This document shows positions 34,699 through 44,404 of a DNA stretch of 64,000 nucleotides, piece after piece; the stretch's first letter is position 1; the number at the start of each line of letters is the position of its first letter. Made by a program: the position numbers and the translations under genes. Below the pieces are notes generated by a model. The model did no database searches. It saw nothing but the letters and a program-made list of their open reading frames with translations, and was not told where the DNA came from. Origin of the DNA: Alistipes sp. CAG:831 (lineage in GTDB: Bacteria; Bacteroidota; Bacteroidia; Bacteroidales; UBA932); contig HF990395.1 of assembly GCA_000432775.1 (NCBI GenBank), positions 17,013-81,012 of the forward strand. Direction: 5' to 3'.

Positions 34699-36039
34699 TC
34701 ATGCTTCAAGGTGCGCTATTGCCTCCGCTACCACATAACTGCTGCCCCCTATGAACACAAGATTCGAAGGGCCTGCCTCGCGCATTGCCATATCCACTGC
34801 CTCCGCCACGCTCCCGACCGCAACCGAATCAGTGATGCCCGCATCGGCCTTGCCTCTCTCCCTACGGGATGAGTCCACCAATTCCCTCAGCTGTCCGGCG
34901 GGCATCGCCCTGCTGCCCTGCGCCTGTGTAAAGATATACCTCGCATCGGAAGGGAGCAGCCCGCGGACCGCCTCCACATCCTTGTCTCCGGCCATACCGT
35001 ACACCATTATTATATGTCTGCCGGCTGCCTCAGCCTGAAGCTGCCGCATTGTCTCCGAAAGAGCCTGCACATTGTGCCCTATGTCGCATATCACCTCCGG
35101 TTCTGCACTCAGCTTCTCCCATCTGCCCCGGAGACCGCTTACTGCAGCCGCATGCTTCAGTCCGTAGAGCACCGCCGGGCTTGAGGCAACATCACCGGCC
35201 CCCAGTACATGAAGGGCCGTCATGACTGTCCGGATATTCCGAACCTGACATGTCGAGCGCAGGTCCGCCGCAGAGGCTATTTCCTGCGGGTCCACGTCTC
35301 CGGCGCACAGTTCGCCTGAGCGGTACAGCCTGGAGCCAAGAGCAGAGGCAGTCTCTAATGCCACCGCCTCTGCCTCCGGGGGCAGCGCACCGATTACCAC
35401 CGGTACTCCGGACTTGATGATTCCGGCTTTCTCCCGGGCAATCTGTTCTATAGTATCTCCGAGAATATCCTTGTGGTCCAGACCAATGGAGGTGATAATG
35501 CTGAGCTCCGGCACGATGATGTTGGTCGAGTCCAGCCTTCCTCCCAGCCCCGTCTCTATAACTGCCGTATCCACCCTTTCCCGGGCGAAGAAATCGAAGG
35601 CCATGGCGGTAGTAATCTCGAAAAACGACGGCCTGCGCTCCTCGATAAAGTTCCGGCAGCGGGCCATGAAGTCCACTACGTCCTCCTGGCCTATTTCACT
35701 ATAGTGACGTCCGTCAGGACCTTTCTCAGAGCAGACAATCCTGATTCTTTCCCTGAAATCCACGAGGTGCGGCGAAGTGTAAAGTCCTACCCTGCTTCCG
35801 GGATACCTGAATGCAAGGGCAGAGGCCAGCATGTGAGCCACGGAGCCCTTGCCGTTGGTACCGGCTATGTGTATAGTCCGCAGTGACTTGTGGGGATTAC
35901 CGAGGAATCTGGCGAAATCAGTCATACTTTCCAGACCGGGGTGATATCCCGAAACCCCTACCCGCTGAAACGAGGGGGCTATGCTGTAGAGCATCCGGAC
36001 ACATTCCCGGTACCGGTTCTGTAGACTTGGGTCGGTCAT
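34699..36039 (-). CDS. folC: Bifunctional folylpolyglutamate/dihydrofolate synthase
   Basis: A 446-residue Mur-ligase-type enzyme adding glutamate to folates. The P-loop is HIAGTNGKGSVAHML near residue 56. Other landmarks are GLYTSPHLVDFRERI (about 85), ETGLGGRLDSTNI (about 160), TSIGLDHKDILGDTIEQIA (about 178), VICDIGHNVQAL (about 318) and the C-terminal nucleotide domain. It acts in folate metabolism, as does folB at 58.9 kb. It is divergent from purL, which consumes one-carbon products indirectly. No clear TAnnTTTG is seen upstream. Confidence 0.94.
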   Translation of the reverse strand: MTDPSLQNRYRECVRMLYSIAPSFQRVGVSGYHPGLESMTDFARFLGNPHKSLRTIHIAGTNGKGSVAHMLASALAFRYPGSRVGLYTSPHLVDFRERIRIVCSEKGPDGRHYSEIGQEDVVDFMARCRNFIEERRPSFFEITTAMAFDFFARERVDTAVIETGLGGRLDSTNIIVPELSIITSIGLDHKDILGDTIEQIAREKAGIIKSGVPVVIGALPPEAEAVALETASALGSRLYRSGELCAGDVDPQEIASAADLRSTCQVRNIRTVMTALHVLGAGDVASSPAVLYGLKHAAAVSGLRGRWEKLSAEPEVICDIGHNVQALSETMRQLQAEAAGRHIIMVYGMAGDKDVEAVRGLLPSDARYIFTQAQGSRAMPAGQLRELVDSSRRERGKADAGITDSVAVGSVAEAVDMAMREAGPSNLVFIGGSSYVVAEAIAHLEA

Positions 36040-36104
36040 CGGTATTTTTTAAAATTTTGAGCGCAAAAATGGGAAATAATCTCAAAAATTAGCAAAATAA
36101 TCTC

Positions 36105-36112
36105 TATTTTTG
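36105..36112 (+). promoter_or_regulatory. -7 promoter element of purL
   Basis: TATTTTTG, 20 bases before the purL ATG at 36133, in the 93-base gap shared with the divergent folC. Confidence 0.45.
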
Positions 36113-36132
36113 AGTCCCAAATTTGTAATATC

Positions 36133-39100
36133 ATGGTATACTTTTTCCGCTCCCCCGAGGGGCAAATCATAGCAGTCGACTCTAAGACAGCATTTTCTGC
36201 TGAAACAGCGGACACCCTCAAATGGCTTTTCTCCGGTGCGGAGCTCCTACAGGACCCGTCAGTGACCGGCACATTCATCGGCCCCAGGCGCGAGATGATT
36301 ACGCCCTGGAGCACCGCAGCAGTGGAAATCACTCAGAACATGAACATTACCGGCATCGCCAGGATCGAGGAGTTCTTCCCCGTGCCCGAGGGCCGCTACG
36401 CCTCCGACACCGAGATACCCCACGACAAGATGCTCCAGAGGATATACCACGGACTGGACGGCGACATCTTCGTCATCGACCGTCAGCCCGAACCCATCCG
36501 CCACATCACTGATTTCGAAGCATATAACAAGGAAGAGGGCCTGGCTCTCTCCGAGGACGAGATCCAGTACCTCAAGGACCTCTCCGCCAAGCTCGGCAGA
36601 CCTCTGACCGACAGCGAGGTATTCGGCTTCTCCCAGGTCAATTCGGAACACTGCCGCCACAAGATATTCAACGGCACCTTCGTCATCGACGGAGTGGAGA
36701 TGGAAAGCTCCCTCTTCAAGCTGATAAAGAAGACCTCTGCGGTCAATCCAGGCCGCATCGTCTCCGCATACAAGGACAACTGCGCCTTCATCGAGGGTCC
36801 CAAGCTCAGGCTCTTCCACCCCGCTGCGGCCGCCAAGCCCAGCTTCTTCAAGGAAGAGGAGGTCAAGACCGTCATCTCGCTGAAGGCCGAGACCCACAAC
36901 TTCCCCACCACCGTCGAGCCATTCAACGGAGCGGCCACAGGCAGCGGCGGAGAGATTCGCGACCGTATCGGAGGCGGCAAGGGCTCATTCCCCATCGCCG
37001 GTACCGCCGTCTACATGACCTCCTACCCCCGCATCGACAGCGGCCGTGAATGGGAGGCCCGTCCTCCCCGCAAATGGCTCTACCAGACCCCTGCGGAGAT
37101 TCTGATAAAGGCTTCCAACGGAGCATCGGACTTCGGCAACAAGTTCGGACAGCCGCTGATCTGCGGTTCACTCCAGACTCTGGAGCATACCGAGACGGAT
37201 CCGGACGGTTCCGAGCGCAAGTACGGCTACGACAAGGTGGTCATGCTCGCGGGAGGAGTAGGCTACGCGAAGAAGGCTGACGCCGCCAAGGACCGTCCCT
37301 CCAAGGGAGACGACATCATACTGATGGGAGGCGACAACTACCGCATCGGCATGGGTGGCGGAGCAGTATCCTCTGTTGCTACGGGTGAATACGACAATTC
37401 CATAGAACTTAACGCCATACAGAGAGCCAATCCGGAGATGCAGAAGAGAGTCTACAATGCCATCCGCGCGGTGGCCGAGAAGGACCACAACTCCATCATC
37501 TCGATTCACGACCACGGCGCCGGCGGACACCTGAACTGCCTCTCCGAGCTGGTCGAGGAAGTCGGAGGAGACATAGACATCTCCAGGCTGCCTGTAGGCG
37601 ATCCTACCCTCTCTGACAAGGAAATAATAGGCAACGAGAGCCAGGAGCGCATGGGACTGGTGATGAAGAAATCCGACACCGAAGAGCTGCGCAGGATAGC
37701 TGAAAGGGAAAGAGCACCGTTCTACGTCATAGGCGAGGTCAGCGGCAAGGGCAATTTCACCCTCCGCGACTCCAAGACAGGAGAAGCACCCATAGACCTG
37801 GAACTCAGCGATATGTTCGGGTCCACCCCAATGACCGTCATGCACGGCTCATCCCCCAAGGGAGGCGCTGACGGCCACGGAGGCTTCGCTCCTCTTGAGC
37901 GGACTCCTGCCGGAATGTCCCCTGAAGCCCTCACCGAGGCTGTCCGCAAAGTGCTGATGCTGGAGTCAGTGGCCTGCAAGGACTGGCTGACCAACAAGGT
38001 GGACCGCTCGGTGACCGGCCTTATCGCCTGCCAGCAGTGCTGCGGAGAACTCCAGCTTCCGCTCAATGACCTTGGAGTCACTGCCATCGGCTACGATGAT
38101 CCCGAGGGAATAGCCGTATCCATCGGACATGCTCCGGCCGCGGCCATGATTGACCCTGCCGCAGGTTCCCGCCTGGCCATTGCCGAGGCTCTGACCAACA
38201 TTATCTGGACTCCTATCAGAGACAACATCTACGGAATCTCGCTCAGTGCCAACTGGATGTGGCCCTGCCGCAATGAGGGGGAGGACGCCCGCCTCTACCG
38301 TGCCGTCAAGGGAGCCAGCGATTTCGCCATTGCCATAGGCGTCAACATTCCTACCGGCAAGGACTCCATGTCCATGACCCAGAAATACCCTGACGGAGAG
38401 AAAGTACTGTCACCCGGTACCCTGATCGTCTCCGCTACCGGCCAGAGCAAGGACGTGGCCGCAACCCTGCATCCCGTCATGTCCCGTGAAGAGGACACCA
38501 CCCTGCTCTACATTCCGTTTGTACCTATAGATAAAGGTGATGCCGCCTTCCCTCTCGGAGGCTCCGCCTATGCGTCCACTATCGGACAGATTGGTGCAGG
38601 GGCTCCGGACATCACCGATCCCGAATATTTCAAGACCTGCTTTACCCGCCTGCAGGATGCCATGTTCAACTCTATGAACAACCCCGTCCTGGCCGGACAC
38701 GACATCTCCGCCGGAGGTCTTGTCACCACCCTTCTGGAGATGTGCTTCGCCAACACCTGCGGAGGCGCAGACATTGACCTGAGGGCACTGGAATCTTCGG
38801 ACATCCTCCTGTCCGAGGTTCCTGGAGTCGTGATTCAGGTAAGGAATGCAGGCCTGGATGAGTTCCTGCACGGCCTTGGCCCCGTAAAAGCCTGGACTAT
38901 AGGCCATCCTGTACAGAAGGGACGTACTCTTAATATAGTATACGGTCCCGACAGCCGGACATTGTCCCTGGATATTGACGACATGCGCAAGAGCTGGTAC
39001 CGTACATCCTGGCTGCTGGACAGCCTCCAGACCCCGAAGAAACTGGCCGATGAGCGCTATGCCAACTACGGCCGCCAACCACTGGAATTCTCATTCCCCA

Positions 39101-39888
39101 AGCATTTCGACGGCCGCTATACCATTCCCTCAGAACACCGCATCAAGGCCGCTATCATCCGTGAGACCGGCTCCAACGGTGACCGCGAGATGGCCTGGGC
39201 CCTATACATGGCCGGATTTGCCGTCAAGGACGTGCATGTGACCGACCTCGTATCGGGCCGCGAGACCCTGGAGGACGTGCAGATGATAGTCTTCGTGGGC
39301 GGCTTCTCCAACGCAGACACCCTCGGATCCGCCAAGGGATGGGCCGGAGCCCTGCTCTACAACGAGAAGGCCCGTACCGCCATCGAGCGTTTCTACGCCC
39401 GCAAGGACACCCTCAGCCTCGGAGTATGCAACGGCTGCCAGCTTATGGCCGAGATGGGGCTGATAACTCCCGAGCACAAGGAACTCTCGCCCAAGATGAA
39501 GCACAACGCCTCGCACAAATACGAATCAGCCTTCGTCGGCGTGCACATCGAGAACTCGCCCTCCATCCTGCTATCCTCCCTGCAGGGCTCGAAGCTCGGC
39601 ATCTGGGTAGCTCACGGAGAGGGCCGCTTCTCATTCCCCAGACCTGTGGAGGAATACAATATCGCCCTGAGGTACAACTATGACGCCTACCCCGCCAACC
39701 CCAACGGATCTCCCGCCGCAATAGCCGGAGTATGCTCTCCTGACGGCCGCCACCTGGCCATGATGCCCCACCCCGAGCGCTGCCTGAGACCTTGGAACTG
39801 GGCTTACTATCCCGACAGAAAGGGTGACGAGGTCACTCCCTGGATCGAAATGTTCATAAACGGCAGAATATGGCTCGAAAGACTATAA
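36133..39888 (+). CDS. purL: Phosphoribosylformylglycinamidine synthase (large single-chain form)
   Basis: A 1251-residue fused FGAM synthase, the PurS-PurL-PurQ-type single chain as in E. coli. It catalyses step 4 of purine synthesis with glutamine and ATP. Landmarks are FGFSQVNSEHCRHKIFNGTF near 170-190, LKAETHNFPTTVEPFNGAATG near 252-272, IHDHGAGGHLNCLSELVEEV near 460, and a C-terminal class I glutaminase. The glutaminase has nucleophile LGVCNGCQLM near 1098 and HPERC near 1213. The length matches this class. The last 19 bases contain the start of phoH. Confidence 0.96.
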   Translation: MVYFFRSPEGQIIAVDSKTAFSAETADTLKWLFSGAELLQDPSVTGTFIGPRREMITPWSTAAVEITQNMNITGIARIEEFFPVPEGRYASDTEIPHDKMLQRIYHGLDGDIFVIDRQPEPIRHITDFEAYNKEEGLALSEDEIQYLKDLSAKLGRPLTDSEVFGFSQVNSEHCRHKIFNGTFVIDGVEMESSLFKLIKKTSAVNPGRIVSAYKDNCAFIEGPKLRLFHPAAAAKPSFFKEEEVKTVISLKAETHNFPTTVEPFNGAATGSGGEIRDRIGGGKGSFPIAGTAVYMTSYPRIDSGREWEARPPRKWLYQTPAEILIKASNGASDFGNKFGQPLICGSLQTLEHTETDPDGSERKYGYDKVVMLAGGVGYAKKADAAKDRPSKGDDIILMGGDNYRIGMGGGAVSSVATGEYDNSIELNAIQRANPEMQKRVYNAIRAVAEKDHNSIISIHDHGAGGHLNCLSELVEEVGGDIDISRLPVGDPTLSDKEIIGNESQERMGLVMKKSDTEELRRIAERERAPFYVIGEVSGKGNFTLRDSKTGEAPIDLELSDMFGSTPMTVMHGSSPKGGADGHGGFAPLERTPAGMSPEALTEAVRKVLMLESVACKDWLTNKVDRSVTGLIACQQCCGELQLPLNDLGVTAIGYDDPEGIAVSIGHAPAAAMIDPAAGSRLAIAEALTNIIWTPIRDNIYGISLSANWMWPCRNEGEDARLYRAVKGASDFAIAIGVNIPTGKDSMSMTQKYPDGEKVLSPGTLIVSATGQSKDVAATLHPVMSREEDTTLLYIPFVPIDKGDAAFPLGGSAYASTIGQIGAGAPDITDPEYFKTCFTRLQDAMFNSMNNPVLAGHDISAGGLVTTLLEMCFANTCGGADIDLRALESSDILLSEVPGVVIQVRNAGLDEFLHGLGPVKAWTIGHPVQKGRTLNIVYGPDSRTLSLDIDDMRKSWYRTSWLLDSLQTPKKLADERYANYGRQPLEFSFPKHFDGRYTIPSEHRIKAAIIRETGSNGDREMAWALYMAGFAVKDVHVTDLVSGRETLEDVQMIVFVGGFSNADTLGSAKGWAGALLYNEKARTAIERFYARKDTLSLGVCNGCQLMAEMGLITPEHKELSPKMKHNASHKYESAFVGVHIENSPSILLSSLQGSKLGIWVAHGEGRFSFPRPVEEYNIALRYNYDAYPANPNGSPAAIAGVCSPDGRHLAMMPHPERCLRPWNWAYYPDRKGDEVTPWIEMFINGRIWLERL

Positions 39889-41264
39889 GACAGGCTGAAG
39901 CCCAGTTCCGTCAGCTGGGCAGCCGCCCGCCCAGACCTCCGAAACTCTTCGTACTGGACACCAACGTGATCCTGCATGACAGCAGGTGCATCTTCAACTT
40001 CCAGGACAATGACATCTATATCCCTGTAAGTGTCATCGAGGAGCTGGACAAGTTCAAGAAAGGGGACGACAACCTCGGGTTCAACGCCAGGGCCTTCGTC
40101 CGCGCTCTGGACAAAATATCGGACAACACCCTCTTCGACCGGGGTATCAGCCTCGGCAAGGACCGCGGTCACATCAAGATAGAGATGGGACACGGATACA
40201 CAGGCCAGATACGGGACTCGCTTATCGACGACATCCCCGACCACCGTATCATAGCCACCGCCATCTGGCTGCGGGACAACAACCCTGACCGCAAGGTGAT
40301 ACTCGTAACCAAGGACATGAACATGAGGCTCAAGGCCAAGGCCCTAGGTCTCATGGCCCAGGATTATCTCTCCGACAAGGTGCAGGAGGAGCGTGTGGTC
40401 AGAACCGAGAAGGAAGTACTCACTGTACGCAACATGAAGGACGAGTCCATCCGGAAGATCAGGGAGTCTGCCGAAGGTGTGCCTTTCGCCCAGGTCGGAA
40501 TCCGGCGCAGACCGGCACCCAATCAGTACTACAAGATATACGACAGCGCCAAAGGCCTTACACTGGCCAGATACGATGACCGCGACAAGACCATAGTTAG
40601 AGTCAAGCCTCAGACCGCCTACGGAATCTCTCCGCGCAACGATGAGCAGACACTTGCCATGGATGCAGTAATGAATCCGGACATCAAACTGATAGCTCTC
40701 ACAGGCAGGGCCGGCACAGGAAAGACCCTCATCGCCCTGGCAGGAGCCCTGGCACAGTCAGGCAACTATGACCAGATACTCCTCTCCCGCCCCGTCATCC
40801 CGCTCAAGAATCAGGAACTAGGTTTCCTGCCCGGCTCGGTGAACGACAAGATCGGCCCCTACATGCTGCCCCTGTTCGACAACCTGGCCGTGATAAAGAG
40901 CTGTTTTTCGTCCACCAGCAAGGAAGTAATCAAGATAGAGGATATGCTCCGCCGTGAGAAACTGATTATCAACCCGCTGGCATATATCCGCGGACGAAGC
41001 CTCAGCAATGTCTTCTTCATCGTGGACGAGTCCCAGAATCTCACCCCGCACGAAGTAAAGACCATCATCACCCGTGCAGGTGAAGGCACTAAGATCGTCT
41101 TCACCGGAGACATCTACCAGATCGACCAGCCCTACCTGGACTTCTACTCCAACGGTCTGACCCACCTCTGCGACAAATTCTTCGGCCAGAGCGTCTTCGC
41201 CCATATCAATATGGTGCGGGGCGAGCGCAGCCAGCTGTCAGAGCTTGCCGGCAAACTCCTGTAA
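39870..41264 (+). CDS. phoH: PhoH family protein with PIN domain (PhoH2-like)
   Basis: A 464-residue fusion of an N-terminal PIN nuclease domain (about 25-150, with LFVLDTNVILHD and the acidic residues in VIEELDKFKKGDDN) and a C-terminal PhoH P-loop ATPase (about 255-460). Walker A is LTGRAGTGKTLIALAGAL and Walker B is NVFFIVDESQNLTPHE. PhoH2-type proteins can unwind and cleave RNA, so a role in RNA turnover is likely. The start lies inside the end of purL (19-base overlap). The stop codon is the first three bases of a 125-bp inverted-repeat element. Confidence 0.9.
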   Translation: MARKTIRQAEAQFRQLGSRPPRPPKLFVLDTNVILHDSRCIFNFQDNDIYIPVSVIEELDKFKKGDDNLGFNARAFVRALDKISDNTLFDRGISLGKDRGHIKIEMGHGYTGQIRDSLIDDIPDHRIIATAIWLRDNNPDRKVILVTKDMNMRLKAKALGLMAQDYLSDKVQEERVVRTEKEVLTVRNMKDESIRKIRESAEGVPFAQVGIRRRPAPNQYYKIYDSAKGLTLARYDDRDKTIVRVKPQTAYGISPRNDEQTLAMDAVMNPDIKLIALTGRAGTGKTLIALAGALAQSGNYDQILLSRPVIPLKNQELGFLPGSVNDKIGPYMLPLFDNLAVIKSCFSSTSKEVIKIEDMLRREKLIINPLAYIRGRSLSNVFFIVDESQNLTPHEVKTIITRAGEGTKIVFTGDIYQIDQPYLDFYSNGLTHLCDKFFGQSVFAHINMVRGERSQLSELAGKLL

Positions 41265-41386
41265 TTCTTGCCAGAACGGGCTAACTGCTGCGTTGTCTTC
41301 GGCTCCTGACTCGGTCATTTACGCCCAGTAAACTCCCTCGCCAAGAGCCTCGATGCCTTGCATTCAGCCCGTTCTGGCAAGAATTA
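41262..41386. repeat. 125-bp structured inverted-repeat element
   Basis: Perfect 21-bp arms (41262-41282 and 41366-41386, core CCAGAACGGGC) enclose 83 bases with internal pairing: GGCTC (41301-41305) with GAGCC (41345-41349), and TTTAC (41318-41322) with GTAAA (41328-41332). The phoH stop codon is the outer end of the left arm. No T-tract follows, so it is not a normal terminator. The nested hairpins resemble a REP-type mobile palindrome. The rest of the gap to ppdK (41387-41536) holds only a promoter. Confidence 0.75.
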
Positions 41387-41475
41387 TGATACACATCTAC
41401 TGGTCCTCAGGCGGAAACAATATTCATTTTCCTAAATATTTTTAACTGCGTTATAGGGTTTTTGTGAAAAATCGT

Positions 41476-41483
41476 TATTTTTG
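41476..41483 (+). promoter_or_regulatory. -7 promoter element of ppdK
   Basis: TATTTTTG, giving a predicted 5' leader of about 50 bases, longer than for most genes here. No clear TTTG at the expected -33 position. Confidence 0.4.
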
Positions 41484-41536
41484 CGCCTCAACAGTTTACG
41501 GTCTTTGACTCAAACCAATATTTTATTTTATATTTT

Positions 41537-44257
41537 ATGTCAAACAAAAGAGTTTATTTCTTTGGAGGAAAAGAGGCCGAAGGAAACGGTTCTATGAGAA
41601 ACCTCTTGGGCGGTAAAGGCGCGAACCTCGCCGAAATGTGCACGCTCGGAATGCCCGTACCCGCGGGATTCACCATCACCACCGAATGCTGCACTGAGTA
41701 TTACAATCTGGGATGCAAATATCCCGCAGAACTCGAAAAGGAAGTCAATGACGCTCTGTCACGTGCCGAGAGCATGATGGGACGGAAATTCGGGGACAAG
41801 GACAATCCTCTCCTCGTATCCTGCCGTTCCGGCGCACGCTCGTCCATGCCCGGCATGATGGAGACAGTCCTCAACATAGGTCTTTGCTCCGCTACCATAC
41901 CCGGTATGATAGCCAAGACCGGCAATCCCCGTTTCGTATACGATGCTTACAGACGTCTGATCATGATGTATTCGGACGTGGTTATGGAGAAGGCCGAGGG
42001 CATCGAGCCCGCTGAGGGCCAGGGCATCAGGGTACAGCTCGACAGAATGCTCGGCGACCTGAAGGCCAGGAAGGGCTACAAGAGCGACACCGATCTCACC
42101 GAGGAAGACCTCAGGCAGCTCTGCGCCGACTTCAAGGTACGCGTAAAACAGGTTCTCGGCAAGGAATTCCCCGACAACGCCTATGAGCAGCTCTGGGGCG
42201 GTATCGGAGCCGTGTTCAAATCATGGAACGGCAAGAGGGCCATCGCCTACCGCCGCATCGAAGGCATACCTGATGACTGGGGAACAGCAGTGAACGTACA
42301 GGCCATGGTATTCGGAAACATGGGCGACAATTCCGCTACCGGAGTAGCATTCTCCCGCAACCCCGCAACAGGTGAGAACAAGTTCTACGGCGAGTGGCTC
42401 ATCAACGCCCAGGGCGAGGATGTAGTAGCCGGTATCCGTACCCCCAACCCTTTGAACGAGGCCACCAAGAACGAGCACAACCGCCATCTCGCTTCCCTCG
42501 AGACAGCCATGCCCGAGGTTTACAGGGAACTGGACGAAATACAGAATCATCTCGAGAACCATTTCCATGACATGCAGGACATCGAGTTCACCATTCAGGA
42601 CGGCAAGCTCTGGATGCTCCAGTGCCGTGTCGGCAAGAGAACCGGTCTTGCAGCCCTCAATATGGCCATGGATATGCTCCATGAGGGTCTTATCGATGAG
42701 AAGACAGCCGTTATGCGGGTAGCCCCCGCCCAGCTCGATGAGCTCCTCCACCCTATCCTGAATCCCGCAGCCGAGAAGAAGGCCACGGTCATCGCCCAGG
42801 GTCTGCCCGCAGGTCCCGGCGGCTCTGTCGGCAAAATCGTCTTTACAGCCGAGGATGCAGTAGCCGCAGCAGAGCGTAAGGAGAAAGTAATCCTCGTACG
42901 CGAGGAGACCAACCCTGAGGATGTGGAGGGCATGCGTGCCGCCGACGGTCTGCTCACAGCCCGCGGAGGTATGACTTCGCACGCTGCGCTGGTAGCCCGC
43001 GGATGGGGCAAGTGCTGCATCGTAGGCTGCGACGCCCTGCATATTGACCTTGAGGCCAAGACACTCACCATCAACGGAAAGACCTACCACGAAGGAGATG
43101 TATTCTCGCTCAACGGATCCAAGGGCTTCGTTTACGACGTAGCAGTGGAGACCATGGACGCATCGGAGAATCCCCGTTTTGTAGAATACATGACCCTCGT
43201 AGACAAATACCGCCGGCTCGGTGTGCGCACCAACGCCGACACTCCCGAGGACGCAGCCCGCGCCCTGTCCTTCGGTGCCGAGGGCATCGGCCTCTTCAGG
43301 ATAGAGCACATGTTCTACGGAGCCAACTCCGAGGAGCCTCTGTCCAAGCTGCGCAAGATGATTCTCTCCAAAACCGAAGACGAGAGAAAAGCCGCTCTGT
43401 CCGAACTTGAGCCCTACATCAAGGAGGCAGTAAAAGCCACCATGAAGGTGATGAACGGCAAGCCTGTGACATTCCGTCTTCTCGACCCTCCTCTGCATGA
43501 GTTCGTACCTCAGACACCCGAAAAGGAAGCCGAGCTGGCCAAAGAACTGGGTGTGTCCATCGACGATATCCAGAAACGCGGAGAAAGCCTGCACGAGGTC
43601 AACCCCATGATGGGCCACCGCGGAGTACGTCTCGGCATCACCTATCCCGAAATCAGCGAGACCCAGTTCCGCGCCATCTTCGAGGCTACTGCCGAACTCC
43701 TTAAGGAAGGCTTCGATCCCAAGCCTGAAATCATGATTCCCGTAACCATCATCGTCCGCGAGCTGGATTTCGAGAAGAAGATCTGCGACCGCGTACACGA
43801 CGAGGTGGAGAAAGCTACCGGCATGACCATCAACTACCTCTACGGCACCATGATCGAGATTCCGAGGGCTGCCCTGCTGGCCAACTTCATGGCTAAGACG
43901 GCACAGTTCTTCTCCTTCGGAACCAACGACCTGACCCAGATGACATTCGGTTTCTCACGCGACGACATCGGAGCCTTCATGGGCGACTATCTGGAGAACA
44001 AGCTCCTCGATGCCGACCCGTTCCAGACCATAGACGAGGAATCTGTCGGCAAACTTCTGGAAATAGGCGTTCATGGAGGCCGCAGCACCAACCCCAACCT
44101 CAAGGTAGGTATCTGCGGTGAGCACGGCGGAGACCCCGCATCGGTGGAGTTCTGCCACAAGATCGGCATGAACTACGTATCCTGCTCGCCTTTCAGAGTG
44201 CCCATCGCACGTCTTGCTGCGGCGCAGGCTGCCATCAAGAGCGGAATGAACAGATAA
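41537..44257 (+). CDS. ppdK: Pyruvate, phosphate dikinase
   Basis: A 906-residue PPDK interconverting pyruvate, ATP and phosphate with PEP, AMP and PPi. It is often used in anaerobes for glycolysis with PPi economy or gluconeogenesis. The N-terminal ATP-grasp part starts VYFFGGKEAEGNGSMRNLLG, and GGKGANLAEMC follows. The swivelling phosphohistidine domain has GGMTSHAALVARGWGKCC with the catalytic His near 481. The C-terminal PEP-binding barrel has FFSFGTNDLTQMTFGFSRDD (about 792-811) and GICGEHGGDPASVEFC (about 858). It is a stand-alone gene with its own promoter and a clear terminator. Confidence 0.96.
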   Translation: MSNKRVYFFGGKEAEGNGSMRNLLGGKGANLAEMCTLGMPVPAGFTITTECCTEYYNLGCKYPAELEKEVNDALSRAESMMGRKFGDKDNPLLVSCRSGARSSMPGMMETVLNIGLCSATIPGMIAKTGNPRFVYDAYRRLIMMYSDVVMEKAEGIEPAEGQGIRVQLDRMLGDLKARKGYKSDTDLTEEDLRQLCADFKVRVKQVLGKEFPDNAYEQLWGGIGAVFKSWNGKRAIAYRRIEGIPDDWGTAVNVQAMVFGNMGDNSATGVAFSRNPATGENKFYGEWLINAQGEDVVAGIRTPNPLNEATKNEHNRHLASLETAMPEVYRELDEIQNHLENHFHDMQDIEFTIQDGKLWMLQCRVGKRTGLAALNMAMDMLHEGLIDEKTAVMRVAPAQLDELLHPILNPAAEKKATVIAQGLPAGPGGSVGKIVFTAEDAVAAAERKEKVILVREETNPEDVEGMRAADGLLTARGGMTSHAALVARGWGKCCIVGCDALHIDLEAKTLTINGKTYHEGDVFSLNGSKGFVYDVAVETMDASENPRFVEYMTLVDKYRRLGVRTNADTPEDAARALSFGAEGIGLFRIEHMFYGANSEEPLSKLRKMILSKTEDERKAALSELEPYIKEAVKATMKVMNGKPVTFRLLDPPLHEFVPQTPEKEAELAKELGVSIDDIQKRGESLHEVNPMMGHRGVRLGITYPEISETQFRAIFEATAELLKEGFDPKPEIMIPVTIIVRELDFEKKICDRVHDEVEKATGMTINYLYGTMIEIPRAALLANFMAKTAQFFSFGTNDLTQMTFGFSRDDIGAFMGDYLENKLLDADPFQTIDEESVGKLLEIGVHGGRSTNPNLKVGICGEHGGDPASVEFCHKIGMNYVSCSPFRVPIARLAAAQAAIKSGMNR

Positions 44258-44282
44258 ACGCGGTTACCACCGTAATACAGAG

Positions 44283-44317
44283 GGCTGCATCAGGGACATA
44301 TCCGGATGCAGCCTTTT
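44283..44317 (+). terminator. Intrinsic terminator of ppdK
   Basis: GGCTGCATC (44283-44291) pairs with GATGCAGCC (44305-44313), followed by TTTT. Confidence 0.75.
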
Positions 44318-44362
44318 CTGTAAAATAGTGTCACATCACACCTGCGTGTTCATTTTTTTAAT

Positions 44363-44396
44363 TATATTTGTAACATATTGATAAATCCTAAATTTG
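44363..44396 (+). promoter_or_regulatory. Two candidate -7 elements for the secreted-protein operon
   Basis: TATATTTG (44363-44370) and TAAATTTG (44389-44396) lie 34 and 8 bases before the ATG at 44405. Either or both could drive the four-gene operon. Confidence 0.45.
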
Positions 44397-44404
44397 TAAT
44401 TAAC

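Noticed and set aside
42221..43798. 525-codon open frame on the minus strand
   Set aside because: It lies wholly inside ppdK, whose motifs are intact, and its translation has no recognisable domain. It is an artefact of the codon bias of the sense gene.
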